Of a stretch of 64,000 bases of DNA, positions 53,803-62,952 are shown piece after piece (the stretch's first letter is position 1; every line of letters begins with the position of its first letter). The stretch is from CBDFGE01 sp965247055. GTDB taxonomy: Bacteria > Chloroflexota > Dehalococcoidia > Lucifugimonadales > JAGWBF01. The position numbers and the translations under genes were made by a program. The notes under the pieces are model-generated. The model did not search any database, was not told where the DNA came from, and saw only the letters and a program-made list of their open reading frames with translations. Where the stretch lies: assembly GCA_965247055.1 (NCBI GenBank), contig CBDFGE010000006.1, positions 310,001 through 374,000 on the forward strand, read 5' to 3'.

Positions 53803-54053
53803 TTGGTATCCTCGTACCCGGCGAGACGGCTGTACACGGCGTGACGGAGCAGTGGCACCAATGGGTGCTGCACGTTGCGTCCGGTGCGACTCTCCTTCAG
53901 GTGGTCTCTCGCCATCTCCGTGAGTTCCAGGGCTTCATCCAACTCACGGGCTGCCAGCAACCCGGCGTCCGAGGTGATGGTGGCGCCTCGGAACTCCAAC
54001 CGCACCCGGCTGTCAAATTGCACTTTCAGGGGAGGTTTTGTGCTTTCACCCAT
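53778..54053 (-). pseudogene. 5' fragment of an IS1380-type transposase gene
   Basis: The first about 83 codons match IS1380-family transposase starts: KVQFDSRVRLEFRGATITSD, AGLLAARELDEAL, SRTGRNVQHPLVPLLRHAVY, SRLAGYEDTN. Homology stops at GYEDTN, where the histidine-kinase sequence begins in another frame, so the 3' nine-tenths of the element is gone. The 394 bases up to 54447 hold the element's 5' flank and a UUCG-type hairpin (54348-54365) but no supported gene. Confidence 0.75.
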
Positions 54054-54447
54054 CAGGTGCCTCCAGTTGCGTTACGACTTTTATGCCAAAACTTTGTTTA
54101 TTACTGCGATTATACTACCTAATGGCCCTTCGATATCTCTAAACACTGATGCCTATGGCCATATTACCATCGCTGATCTGGGGAATAGGGGATTAACGCT
54201 GATAGTATATTGCCCGCCTTCGGAACGCCGATCCCTATCGAAGTCTCAGTTGCCCAGGATGGCGAAGTAGTGGGCGTACAGGGTGAGAAAGTGGGACAGC
54301 TATCAGCGTGCCATCAATCGTCTCCGTCGTAGGGGCTAGGCGGCCCGCTCCTTCGGCGGAGCGCTTATACCGGCGCTCTGGGTCCCTCCCTCGCCGCATC
54401 CTGCGGCTGGCGCAACCGTTGACGGCATTGGAGGGAGAGGTGCTACA

Positions 54448-55002
54448 ATGGCACGACTCCCAGGAGAAGTGCCGATGCCCGATATAAAGTGCCCCCGTTG
54501 TGAAAGGCTGGATATAGGCGACGTTATCCGTGTCGAAGGTACCGAGCGGGCCCAGCTTACTGGGACCCTGACGTGCCTTATCGATGGAACGGAGTGGTCG
54601 GTGGTGGTGAGGAGGGACAGGCTTGAGAGCTCGGCTGCCCTGTCCCTCGGAGCCGCTTCCCAGAGGCTCAACAAGACCGTGCCATCGGACATCGCCGCCG
54701 ACATGAAGGAGGCCGAGCGGGCCCACTTTTCCCAGTGCGACAGGGCGAGCGTGGCCCTATGCCGCCACGCGTTAAGGCTGGGGCTGCTGGAGCGCGGGAT
54801 TACCGACGGGCCCCTGGGATCGATGCTGGGCCGGGCGAGCACTCTCGGGCTCCTGACGGACTCCACCCATGAGCTCTCCCTCTCGCTCAAGGGCTACGCC
54901 GAGACCGGACCCTACCGGTGGGAGCAGCCCCCCCACCCAGAGATGGAGATGATGATCTACTCGACGGTCCTGATGCTGAACGAACTTTTCCCGCCTGCAT
55001 AG
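54448..55002 (+). CDS. Uncharacterised protein with zinc-knuckle start (DUF4145-like)
   Basis: A 184-residue soluble protein. The N-terminus has CPRCERLDIGDV and later LTCLIDG, suggesting a small metal knuckle. The central helical part, CDRASVALCRHALRLGLLERG with LGSMLGRASTLGLLTD, resembles the DUF4145-type helical bundle. A helix near the C-terminus ends VLMLNELFPPA. No catalytic motif is seen. ATG at 54448 with GGAGGGAGAGG; a second good start is ATG 54475 with AGGAGAAG. It sits 20 bases upstream of the Zn-dehydrogenase gene on the same strand. Confidence 0.65.
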   Translation: MARLPGEVPMPDIKCPRCERLDIGDVIRVEGTERAQLTGTLTCLIDGTEWSVVVRRDRLESSAALSLGAASQRLNKTVPSDIAADMKEAERAHFSQCDRASVALCRHALRLGLLERGITDGPLGSMLGRASTLGLLTDSTHELSLSLKGYAETGPYRWEQPPHPEMEMMIYSTVLMLNELFPPA

Positions 55003-55025
55003 GCCGTGCATAGGAGGTGGCTTCC

Positions 55026-56147
55026 ATGCCCACTGGAAAGGTCGCGGCTTTCGTCGAGCCGTACCACTTTGAGCTGACGGAGCTTCCCACGCCGGAGGTC
55101 GAGCCGGGAGGGATCCTGGTGGAGATCAGGTCAGCTGGGATCTGCGGCTCGGACCTTCACTACTGGCGGGGCGAAATGAAGCCCATGCTCAGGGGCAAAC
55201 CAGGGCCCGTCATACTGGGCCACGAGATGACGGGGGTGGTGCATACCCTGGGCCAGGGAGTGGCGACGGATTCCCTGGGGCAGCCCTTGAGGGAAGGGGA
55301 GAGGGTGGCGTATACCTACTTCTTCCCCTGCCGGCGCTGCTACGTCTGCATGAGGGGCGAGCTGAACCACTGCCCCGACCGTTTTCGCTTCCGCGCCTCC
55401 ATAGAGGAGTACCCCTACTGTAGCGGCGGCTATGCCGACTACTTCTACCTTCACCCGGGACACTTCGTCTTCAAGGTGCCCGATGAGCTATCCGATGAGG
55501 CGGTGGTGCCGGCTAACTGCGCGGTGTCCCAGGTTATCTACGCACTTCGCCAGACCGGGCTCCACATTGGGGACAGCGTGGTGGTGCAGGGTGCCGGCGG
55601 CCTGGGCATCTACGCCGCGGCGGCCGCCCGGGAGATGGGCGCCGGGCGGGTCATCTCGATAGACGGCATCGTCAAGAGGCTGGAGCTTGCCGGACAGTGC
55701 GGCGCCGATCATACCATAAATATCAACGAGTACTCCACTCCGGCATCCAGGGTCGAGCGGGTCAGGGAGCTGACCCAGGGGCGAGGCGCCGACGTGGTGC
55801 TGGAAGTGGTGGGATACCCAGAAGTGGTGCCCGAGGGCCTGGAGATGCTCAGGCGCGGAGGGACCTTCGTGGAGATTGGTAACATCGGGGCCAACAGCTT
55901 CGTGAACCTGGATATGTCCAAGATACTTTGGGGCGTTACCAGGATCATCCCTACCGTCCACTACGACCCCTATATCCTGCCCGTGGCCCTGGACTTCCTG
56001 GTGCGTACCAGAGACAGGTACCCCTTGAGCGAGGTCATGTCCCACCAGTTTCCCATGGAAAGGATACGTGAGGCCTTTGAGCAGGCGGAGTGGGGAGGCA
56101 AGGCCGAGGGGACGCCCATCAACAGGGCGTTCCTCACTCCGCGGTAG
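55026..56147 (+). CDS. Zinc-dependent medium-chain alcohol dehydrogenase
   Basis: A 373-residue MDR enzyme. Catalytic zinc ligands lie in GICGSDLHYW (Cys) and VILGHEMTG (His, Glu). The structural zinc loop has the four Cys of PCRRCYVCMRGELNHC. The NAD-binding Rossmann loop is VVQGAGGLGIYAAA, followed by an Asp/Gly that favours NAD. It resembles threonine or sorbitol dehydrogenase-like oxidases of polyols, but the substrate is not readable. ATG at 55026 with AGGAGG 8 nt upstream. Co-oriented with the preceding DUF4145-like gene. Confidence 0.9.
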   Translation: MPTGKVAAFVEPYHFELTELPTPEVEPGGILVEIRSAGICGSDLHYWRGEMKPMLRGKPGPVILGHEMTGVVHTLGQGVATDSLGQPLREGERVAYTYFFPCRRCYVCMRGELNHCPDRFRFRASIEEYPYCSGGYADYFYLHPGHFVFKVPDELSDEAVVPANCAVSQVIYALRQTGLHIGDSVVVQGAGGLGIYAAAAAREMGAGRVISIDGIVKRLELAGQCGADHTININEYSTPASRVERVRELTQGRGADVVLEVVGYPEVVPEGLEMLRRGGTFVEIGNIGANSFVNLDMSKILWGVTRIIPTVHYDPYILPVALDFLVRTRDRYPLSEVMSHQFPMERIREAFEQAEWGGKAEGTPINRAFLTPR

Positions 56148-56361
56148 CCATTGGGCAGGGCAGAGCACGCCCTACGCCGGCGACGGTGGCCCCTGGTAGC
56201 CAAGGGTACTCCGGCGGGGAGGGTTCCACGTCATGGGTAACACTGTGAAGAGCAACTTTGTGTCCACCTCAGTCAGGCCTGTGGCTTCGACACGGGGCCA
56301 TTGGCTGGTCGAGTCGTTGACCCACTACCGACAAAAAACTTCTGCATAAGGGGGACGGCTA

Positions 56362-56856
56362 ATGCCATTATTCGGCCCACGGTTGACTGAGGAACAGAAA
56401 GCGGAGCTCAACCTCGCTGTCGAAGGGATGAACCAGCTTGGTGCGGTCCACATTAACTCGTTTCAGACGATGGGTGAACAATTGTCGGAACTCGGGTCGG
56501 CTTGCCGGTCCGCTCAGCAGGCTGGGCTAGGCAGCCTCACGACCGCGGATGAGTCTATTCTCAACGAGGCCAGAGCCAGCCTCGCGCAACGGCAATCACA
56601 GATCGACCAAATGGGTGCCGAACTACGAGGAATTCAGATACGAGATTGGTTTCCAAAGAAGCTTAGGAAGGAACACGAGGTGTGGTTGGGGTTCCTTGAA
56701 ACCGAGCGGGAGTCCTTGGACATGGCTATCGAAGCCGTTACCCCGCCAGATCCGCTTGTAAATCGACCTGGCAAAGCCAAGTTGAACATGTTCTTGGCCG
56801 GGCTGAACATGGCTGCAATCATGGCACAACCCCTGAGGAGCCGAGTCAAACCCTAG
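56362..56856 (+). CDS. Hypothetical helical protein near an integrase remnant
   Basis: A 164-residue protein with no membrane segment at the start. It shows heptad-rich helices (LNLAVEGMNQLGAVHINSF, ASLAQRQSQIDQMGAEL) and a short hydrophobic C-terminal stretch (MFLAGLNMAAIMAQPL). ATG at 56362 with GGGGGACGGCT upstream. Codon use and base composition are a little more AT-rich than the neighbours. It lies between the Zn-dehydrogenase and the tRNA-linked integrase, so it may be cargo of the former integrated element. No family recognised. Confidence 0.6.
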   Translation: MPLFGPRLTEEQKAELNLAVEGMNQLGAVHINSFQTMGEQLSELGSACRSAQQAGLGSLTTADESILNEARASLAQRQSQIDQMGAELRGIQIRDWFPKKLRKEHEVWLGFLETERESLDMAIEAVTPPDPLVNRPGKAKLNMFLAGLNMAAIMAQPLRSRVKP

Positions 56857-56960
56857 GATCGTTGTTCTACCGACCCACTGCGCGGCCCCCTGGTGCAGAC
56901 CCAGACCACGCTGACCACTGTCCTCTCCCCGTACCAGCACCCCATGCAAAGGGGCTTTAC

Positions 56961-57904
56961 CTAGCGTACATTCAGCCGGTCCCCGGGGCTCAGCTTCTTG
57001 TGGGCCTTTATCGCCCGCTCGCCGGCGCTGGCCTTGGCGTACCTGCTCACCATCGCGTAGTCAGCCCAGCCGGCCAATTCTTTCAAGTCCCCTTCCTGCC
57101 GGCAGCCTCCAGGTATTGCATTGCGAACCCCCGGCGGAACGCGTGAGCTCCCCGGAACTGCACGGCCGCTTCAGCAAAACGACGTTGAAGCATCATCCGC
57201 AACCCGTTATCCGTGAAAGGTCGGCGGCCGGCGGTTAGCCACAGGTAGTCGCTCTTAACCGGGCGTTTCCTCAGGTATCTTTCAATCGCGGTCGCGGTCT
57301 TGTGGCCAAAGCTCACCCGGCGTTGTTTTCCAGCCTTCGCGGTCACCAGAATAGAGAGGTCCTTCCAGTCAACGTCTTTGGCGGGCATGCCACATAACTC
57401 CGCGGCCCGAACCCTCGTGTCGAATAGGGTGAGGACGACAGCTGCGTCTCGTAGCCCGTACACTGTCCCTCTACCCGTGGCCTTCAGGACCTTCTCGACC
57501 TCGTGGGGCTGGTAATAGGGCTGAATTACATCCGGGAGGCGTGGTGGGCTTATGTGGTCCATGGGGTTGTCGGGGCGCTCCCCTTCGGTTACACTCCAGC
57601 CGAAGAACCGGTTGACGGCTCTGTACCTTACGTGTACACCGCCGGGCTTGTTGCCGGCCTGATAAATGGAGGTCAACCAGTGGCGCACGTGGTCCTTGCC
57701 CATCTCTGCCAAGGGAGGGAAGCCCATCTTGTGGGCAAACGCCGACAGGCGTCGGATGGAATCACCATAGATTTCCCCTGTCCTCTTGGTGCGGCCAGAC
57801 GCCCCGAGGTCGAGGAGGAACCCGCGGATCAGGTCCTCGTCAGATAAGATCTCCCGGTACGAATTAGCCGTATGAACATCCGAGTTAGACGCTTGCTTGA
57901 CCAT
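56961..57904 (-). pseudogene. Tyrosine recombinase/integrase broken by a frameshift
   Basis: The N-terminal SAM-like domain and most of the catalytic domain read in one frame: box I Arg in LFDTRVRAAELCG, Lys in TAKAGKQRRVSFG and box II in HAFRRGFAMQYLEAAGR. Near 57095-57100 one base appears to be missing, and the frame meets TGA. In the next frame the expected continuation is found: EGDLKELAGWADYAMVSRYA, with the catalytic Tyr, then KASAGERAIKAHKKLSPGDR, ending TAG at 56961-56963. The present protein thus lacks its nucleophile. The ATG is 2 bases from the end of tRNA-Met, the classic placement of a tRNA-targeting integrase. Confidence 0.88.
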
Positions 57905-57906
57905 GA

Positions 57907-57981
57907 TGGTGGCAACGGCTGGGTTCGAACCAGCGACCTAGCGCTTATGAAGCGCCCGCTCTGCCACTGAGCTACGTTGCC
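57907..57981 (-). tRNA. tRNA with CAT anticodon, probably elongator Met
   Basis: Acceptor GGCAACG/CGTTGCC, anticodon loop TTCATAA (CAT), T-loop TTCGAAC, discriminator A and encoded CCA. It lacks the initiator hallmarks (C1-A72 mismatch, three G-C pairs in the anticodon stem). A lysidine-modified Ile tRNA cannot be fully excluded. Its 3' end adjoins the integrase start. Confidence 0.92.
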
Positions 57982-58123
57982 ACGTTGCAGATTACGCGGG
58001 CCTATCTGTGCCCGCTCCATGTAGTAATATAACCAGGCCCAATTTCGGTGTCAATGGAAGGGCGTGCAGGCGGCGGGCCCTGGTGGCCTGTAGCATCGAG
58101 GGAAAGGGAGGCACAGGGGGAAG

Positions 58124-59308
58124 ATGGCTGTCTCTCGGAAGATAAAGGGGTACGTGGACCAGGGCGGATGGATACGCCGCATGTTCGAGGCTGGCATAGA
58201 GCTCAAGCGGCAGTATGGCGAGGACGCGGTCTTCGACCTCTCTCTGGGAAACCCGGTGGTCGAGCCTCCGCCCGAGTTCCACCGGGAGCTGCGCAGGCTG
58301 GCAGAGCACCCCGAGAGGGGCATGCACCGCTACATGCCCAACGCGGGCTATCCCGAGACCCGGGAAGCGGTGGCGGGTGGGCTGAGGGAGGAGACGGGCG
58401 TACCCTTTACCGCAGGCGAGATCGTGATGACGTGCGGCGCCGCCGCCGCCCTGAACGTGGTGCTGAAGACGGTACTCAATCCGGGAGAGGAGGTGGTACT
58501 CTTCGCCCCCTACTTCGTGGAGTACGTATACTACACCGATAATCACGGGGGGGTCCCCGTGATCGTCCCCACCGGCGACGGATTCCAACCCGACCTGGCG
58601 GCGCTGGAAGGGCTCATCACCCCCAGGACCAGGGTGGTGCTGGTCAACTCCCCTAACAACCCCTCGGGGGCCGTCTACGGCGCAGACCTGCTCAAGGACC
58701 TCGGCGACCTGCTAAGCCGCAGCGCGGAACGGTTCGGGACGGAGATATTCCTGGTGAGTGATGAGCCTTACCGGCGGATTATCTACGACGGACTCACCTA
58801 TCCCCACGTGTTCCCCCACTACGAGGCTTCCATAGTGGTCCACTCCCACGCCAAGGACCTGGCCCTTCCCGGGGAACGCATCGGATACATCGCGACGAAC
58901 CCCCTGTACGAGGGCCGGGAGGAGTTGGTGGACGGCCTCACCTTCTCCAACCGTATCCTGGGGTTCGTCAACGCCCCGGCCCTGATGCAGCACGTGGTCC
59001 GGGCCCTCCAGGGGGTAAGCGTGGACGTGGGGGACTACCAGCGGAAGCGGGATTACCTCTACGGGCGGCTCACGGAGATGGGGTACTCGACCTTCAAGCC
59101 CCAGGGCGCCTTCTACATGTTCCCCAGGGCGCCCATCGAGGACGACGCGGCCTTCGTAGACGAGCTCCAGCGTTGGAACGTGCTCACCGTTCCCGGCCGG
59201 GGGTTCGGCTCGCCGGGCTACTTCCGCATCTCCTACTGCGTCGAGGACCGGGTCCTGGAGGGGGCCATGGAGGGCTTCGCCGAGGTGGCGAAAAAGTATG
59301 GGCTCTAG
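58124..59308 (+). CDS. PLP-dependent class I/II aminotransferase
   Basis: A 394-residue fold-type I aminotransferase. It has VFDLSLGNPVVEPP, MTCGAAAALNVVLKTVLNPG, NSPNNPSGAVY, the strand LVSDEPYRRIIYDG and the PLP-Lys in HSHAKDLALPGERIGYIA (near residue 243). The C-terminal Arg is in YFRISYCV. The amino-acid specificity is not clear; it resembles aspartate/aromatic-type enzymes. ATG at 58124 with GGGGGAAG upstream. It is convergent with the thioredoxin-NHL gene, with stops 3 bases apart. Confidence 0.9.
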   Translation: MAVSRKIKGYVDQGGWIRRMFEAGIELKRQYGEDAVFDLSLGNPVVEPPPEFHRELRRLAEHPERGMHRYMPNAGYPETREAVAGGLREETGVPFTAGEIVMTCGAAAALNVVLKTVLNPGEEVVLFAPYFVEYVYYTDNHGGVPVIVPTGDGFQPDLAALEGLITPRTRVVLVNSPNNPSGAVYGADLLKDLGDLLSRSAERFGTEIFLVSDEPYRRIIYDGLTYPHVFPHYEASIVVHSHAKDLALPGERIGYIATNPLYEGREELVDGLTFSNRILGFVNAPALMQHVVRALQGVSVDVGDYQRKRDYLYGRLTEMGYSTFKPQGAFYMFPRAPIEDDAAFVDELQRWNVLTVPGRGFGSPGYFRISYCVEDRVLEGAMEGFAEVAKKYGL

Positions 59309-59311
59309 GCG

Positions 59312-60796
59312 CTACAACCCCCTGAGAGCCAGCGTGGTGACCTCCCCGGTGTTCAGATCCGCCACCCGGATGGCGTGGTTGTTGGTGTCCGCCACGTAGA
59401 GCTTCCCACCGGCCACGCTCAGGCCACAGGGCTCGTGGAAGATCGCCTGCCCCCCCTCCCCGTCGCGGTGGCCAGCCTCGCCGGTGCCCAGGAATGTGAC
59501 GACGGTCCTGGTACGGGGATAGAGCCGCTTTATCTTGTTGTTGTAGGAGTCGGCTATGTACACGACGCCGTCGTGGAAGTGGATGCCCAGGGGGTGCTGG
59601 AGCCGCACCTCGTCTCCCGAGCCATCGACGTCGCCGAAGACGAACAGGTCCAGCCCCACGATGCTGGTGACCCTTCCGTCCTCCGTAAGGTCCGCCGTAC
59701 GAATGGCGCTGGCCTCGCTGTCGGCGAAGTAGAGCACCTCTCCGTCGGTGGTGATCCCGCTGGGCTGGTCCAGGGACGCCGAGAGGAGGGGCCCGTCGAC
59801 GGGGGCTTCCCGGCCGTTGCCGGCGTAGGGCCGGACCTGGCTGCCCTTGAGGTCCAGCTTCCACAGCTGATGGATGCCTGCCATGGCTATGTAGAGGGCG
59901 CCGTCGTGGAGGGCCAGGTCCCAGGGTGAGCTCAGGTCCGAGGAAAGCGCGTCCCCCACCCGGCTGTGGCCCCGCGCCTGCCGACCCGTGCCCGCCACCG
60001 TTTCCACCGTGCCGCCGGACATGTCTACCCGGCGGATAGCGTGGTTCTCGGTATCGGCCACATACAGCACGTCCCCGTCCAGGGCCATGCCCTGGGGGTG
60101 GTCGAACTGCGCCGTCCCCAGGTCGCCGTCCTTCAGGCCCGGTTCGCCGCTGCCCGCCACCCTGACCACCTCGCCCCCCGTGGTGGCCACGACGATGCGG
60201 TTATGGTTGGAGTCAGAAACGTACAGCATCCCCGAGGCCTCGTCGGCCAGAATCTTGCCTGGGAAGGAGAGCCCGGACGCCGCTTCCCTCTCGGCGATAA
60301 GGCCGAGGGGAGTCCGGTCGATGAGTCCCTGGGCGTCGAACTCCTGCACCATCTGCCGGATAATGGGGTCGAACTGCTCGAAGGTGATCTCCCCCTCGTG
60401 CCTGCCGATGATCCTGGCCTCGGGGTCCAAGAATACGATCGTGGGCCAGGCGCGGCAGGAGTATTGCTGCCATACGGCGAACTCAGCGTCGTTGATGACG
60501 GGGTGCTCCAGCTCGTAGCGAAGCACGGCCTTTCGGATGTTCTCGGTGTCTCTTTCCGAGGTGAATTTGGCCGAGTGGACCCCGATTACGGCCAGCTCAT
60601 CCCCGTACTTGTGCTCCAGTTTCCGCAACTGCGGAAATACGTGTATGCAGTTGATTCAGCAGTACGTCCAGAAGTCTAGGATGACGATCTTCCCGCGCAG
60701 GTCCCGCAGACTAAGGGGTCGCTCAGTGTTCAGCCAGTCCAGTCCCAACGGGAAGTCGGGCGCTCTCGTGCTTCCGATGAAGGATCTACTCGCCAT
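59312..60796 (-). CDS. Thioredoxin-like/NHL-repeat protein with in-frame UGA, candidate selenoprotein
   Basis: From an ATG at 60794-60796 with GGAGGG 5 nt upstream, the frame runs 495 codons with a single UGA at 60656-60658 (residue 47). It reads ILDFWTYC-U-INCIHVF. The NHLRC2-like family has WTYCCINC here, so the UGA replaces the first Cys of the CxxC redox site. Residues 1-150 are thioredoxin-like (APDFPLG, GVHSAKF, AWPTIVFLD); residues 165-494 carry NHL repeats (YVSDSNHNRIVVA, YVADTENHAIRRVD). A SECIS-like hairpin follows the UGA. A redox role on an unknown partner is inferred. Alternatives are a nonsense mutation, or a start at TTG 60628 giving a truncated protein. Confidence 0.78.
60620..60637 (-). 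promoter_or_regulatory. Candidate bacterial SECIS hairpin
   Basis: On the mRNA, UUUCCGC (60637-60631) and GCGGAAA (60626-60620) form a perfect 7-bp stem with loop AGUU, which has a G at loop position 2. The loop begins 25 bases after the UGA, inside the 16-37 base window accepted for bacterial SECIS elements. Confidence 0.65.
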
Positions 60797-61052
60797 AGGG
60801 GCCCTCCTCTCTGCGGGTCTGCTCTCTATTTCCCCCTATTTTGCGCCCTTGGCGGGGCTGAATGCTAGCCCCGGCCCGCTCGCCGGTGGGCATGTTCAAG
60901 GACATTATGATAATATGAACTTGGCCGCTGGTTATGGGCAAGTCCGGGCCCGTTAGGCGGGCGATGGTGGGACGTAGCTGCGGGAAGGGCTGCCTCGGAG
61001 GACGGGGCGGTGTAGCGCACATGGCGGCGGCAATCCGGTCCAGGAAGGACAG

Positions 61053-61718
61053 ATGGTAAGGAGTCAGGGATCGGTAAGGGGACTTCCCTTGCTGGAAGGA
61101 GAGCAAGTAGAGGAGAGGTTTGTTCCCTACGACGGGCTGGTGGCGGACACCCCCTGGAAGGGCCCCCTGCTCGTCTTGACCAACAAGAGGGTCGTCTCCT
61201 TCGACCAGAGCAATGGGCAGAAGGAGACGCTGGTGGCCCCCCTCGAGGAGCTCAGGGGGGTGTCGGTGAAGGCGGACACCCGGGGGCTCAAGGACCTGAT
61301 GCGGGGCCTCATACTGATGCCGGTAGGGGTGTTTGGCTACCTGGTCCTGGGGTATATCATGGACAGCGTGCCGATCGGCCTGGCCCTCGGGGCGGCCATC
61401 GTATTCGTAGGCCTCCTTTTCATTGCCCGGCACCTCTTGTGGGAAGAGGAGGGTAGCATCACCTTTGAGGGAGGCCGCTGGGAACACTCCTTCCCTAATC
61501 GGGACAGCAAGGCGGGCACATACGTGTATAAGTGGGAGTTGTCCTTTCCCTACAAGAGCAACATGGCCAGCGGGATGGTATACAGCCTGGTGAACCGGTT
61601 CTTCCAGCTTAAACGGGACTCCAACAGCCCCCACCCGCCCGAAGAGAAGGCGCCGGAACAGGGTGCATCGGAACCTCCTTCGCCGCCGGCCTATGCGGAC
61701 ACGTCCTACGACATCTAG
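61053..61718 (+). CDS. Membrane protein with bacterial PH-like N-terminal domain
   Basis: A 221-residue protein. The N-terminal segment (GPLLVLTNKRVVSFDQSNG) has the bacterial PH/YdbT-like strand pattern with the usual LTNKRV turn. A two-helix membrane hairpin (GVFGYLVLGYIMDS and IGLALGAAIVFVGLLFIA) follows. The C-terminus is a soluble beta region and an acidic Pro-rich tail. Cytoplasmic-face membrane protein of unknown role. ATG at 61053 with AGGAAGGACAG upstream. Confidence 0.65.
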   Translation: MVRSQGSVRGLPLLEGEQVEERFVPYDGLVADTPWKGPLLVLTNKRVVSFDQSNGQKETLVAPLEELRGVSVKADTRGLKDLMRGLILMPVGVFGYLVLGYIMDSVPIGLALGAAIVFVGLLFIARHLLWEEEGSITFEGGRWEHSFPNRDSKAGTYVYKWELSFPYKSNMASGMVYSLVNRFFQLKRDSNSPHPPEEKAPEQGASEPPSPPAYADTSYDI

Positions 61719-61744
61719 CGGGCCTGCGAGAGGCGCCCCCCCGC

Positions 61745-62809
61745 CTAACCCTCCGTGTCTCCCAGAGTCAGGCCGGGGTCCACGTCCACGTCTAGCCGGT
61801 CCTTATGGCCAAGCAGGTGGTGGCGGTAGGCACAGGCGGCGATCATCGCGCCGTTGTCGGTGCACAGGACGGGAGGGGGTATCAGGGTGGGTAACCTGGC
61901 TCCCTGGGACATCCTCTCCCGCAGCAGGGTGTTCGCGGCCACCCCTCCGCCGAGGATAATGCCCCTGGCGCCCCACCTCTTCGCCGCTTCCAGGGTCTTG
62001 GAGACCATGACGTCCACCACCGAGTCCTGGAAGGCGGCGGCGATCTCCCTTAGGGCGGCCTCCATATCCTCCGGCGTCAGGTCCCCTGGCGGAGGATATA
62101 CGCCCCTGGCCTGTGCCATGTGCAGCACCGCGGTCTTGATACCGCTGAAACTGAAGTCAAGGCTGCCCTTCAGCCAGGCGCGGGGCAGGTGCTCGCCGCC
62201 CGCAGCGCCGGCGGACACCCGCTGGATCTCGGGCCCGCCGGGGAACCCGAGGCCCAGGATGCGCGCCGCTTTGTCGAAGGCCTCTCCTGCGGCATCGTCC
62301 CTTGTCCGCCCCAGCAGCCGGTAGCTGCCGTGCCCTTCCATAAGGATCAGGTCTGTGTGGCCCCCAGAAGCGATAAGGCAGACGTAGGGGAACCCTGGGT
62401 CCGTATCCGGGTCCACGGGTTCGTGGTGCGGACTACCCGCCAGCCAGGCGGCATAGACATGGCCCTCCAGATGATTAACCCCCAGGAATGGTACCCCAAG
62501 GGAGAGGGCGAGGGACTTGGCGAAATTCAGCCCGACCAGAAGGGAGCCTGCGAGGCCGGGGCCGCGGGTCGCCGCCACCGCGTCCAGCTCCCCGAACCCT
62601 ACGCCCGCCTCCTCCATGGCCCGTCCAACGGTGGGGACGATCTCCAGGACGTGCTGGCGTGAGGCCACCTCTGGCACCACACCACCGTAGCGTGCGTGAA
62701 TGTCCACCTGGGAGGCTATAATATTCGAGAGGACATGCCGGCCGTCTTCTACCACGGCGGCAGCAGTCTCGTCGCAGGAGGTCTCGATGCCCAGGACCTT
62801 GATACCCAT
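61745..62809 (-). CDS. tsaD: tRNA N6-adenosine threonylcarbamoyltransferase
   Basis: A 354-residue ASKHA-fold TsaD/Kae1 protein: VLGIETSCDETAAAVV, the metal-binding HLEGH in GVNHLEGHVYAAWL, and ATP-site segments ASGGHTDLILM and LGGGVAANTLLRERM. It transfers the threonylcarbamoyl group to A37 of tRNAs that read ANN codons, with TsaB/TsaE elsewhere. The ATG at 62807-62809 is chosen because the first strand follows directly; an in-frame GTG at 62854 would add 15 residues. Divergent from the response-regulator gene. Confidence 0.94.
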   Translation of the reverse strand: MGIKVLGIETSCDETAAAVVEDGRHVLSNIIASQVDIHARYGGVVPEVASRQHVLEIVPTVGRAMEEAGVGFGELDAVAATRGPGLAGSLLVGLNFAKSLALSLGVPFLGVNHLEGHVYAAWLAGSPHHEPVDPDTDPGFPYVCLIASGGHTDLILMEGHGSYRLLGRTRDDAAGEAFDKAARILGLGFPGGPEIQRVSAGAAGGEHLPRAWLKGSLDFSFSGIKTAVLHMAQARGVYPPPGDLTPEDMEAALREIAAAFQDSVVDVMVSKTLEAAKRWGARGIILGGGVAANTLLRERMSQGARLPTLIPPPVLCTDNGAMIAACAYRHHLLGHKDRLDVDVDPGLTLGDTEG

Positions 62810-62886
62810 GCACTTGAATATAGGGGCGGCGTCCCGTTTGGTCAATGGTGCCACCGGCGGGTGCGGGGCCTATCGGGCCGGGCTTC

Positions 62887-62919
62887 TTAACATTTTCTTA
62901 AATGCCGCCGGGTTACAAT
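62887..62919 (+). promoter_or_regulatory. Pho-box-like promoter of the response-regulator gene
   Basis: TTAACA (62887-62892) and TTAAAT (62898-62903) form an 11-base-period direct repeat like PhoB/PhoP boxes. It replaces the -35 region in front of TACAAT (62914-62919). The arrangement suggests autoregulation by the PhoB-type regulator encoded downstream. Confidence 0.55.
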
Positions 62920-62952
62920 ATACATAGGCTCGTTCGTGGCACGGGGTGTCTC

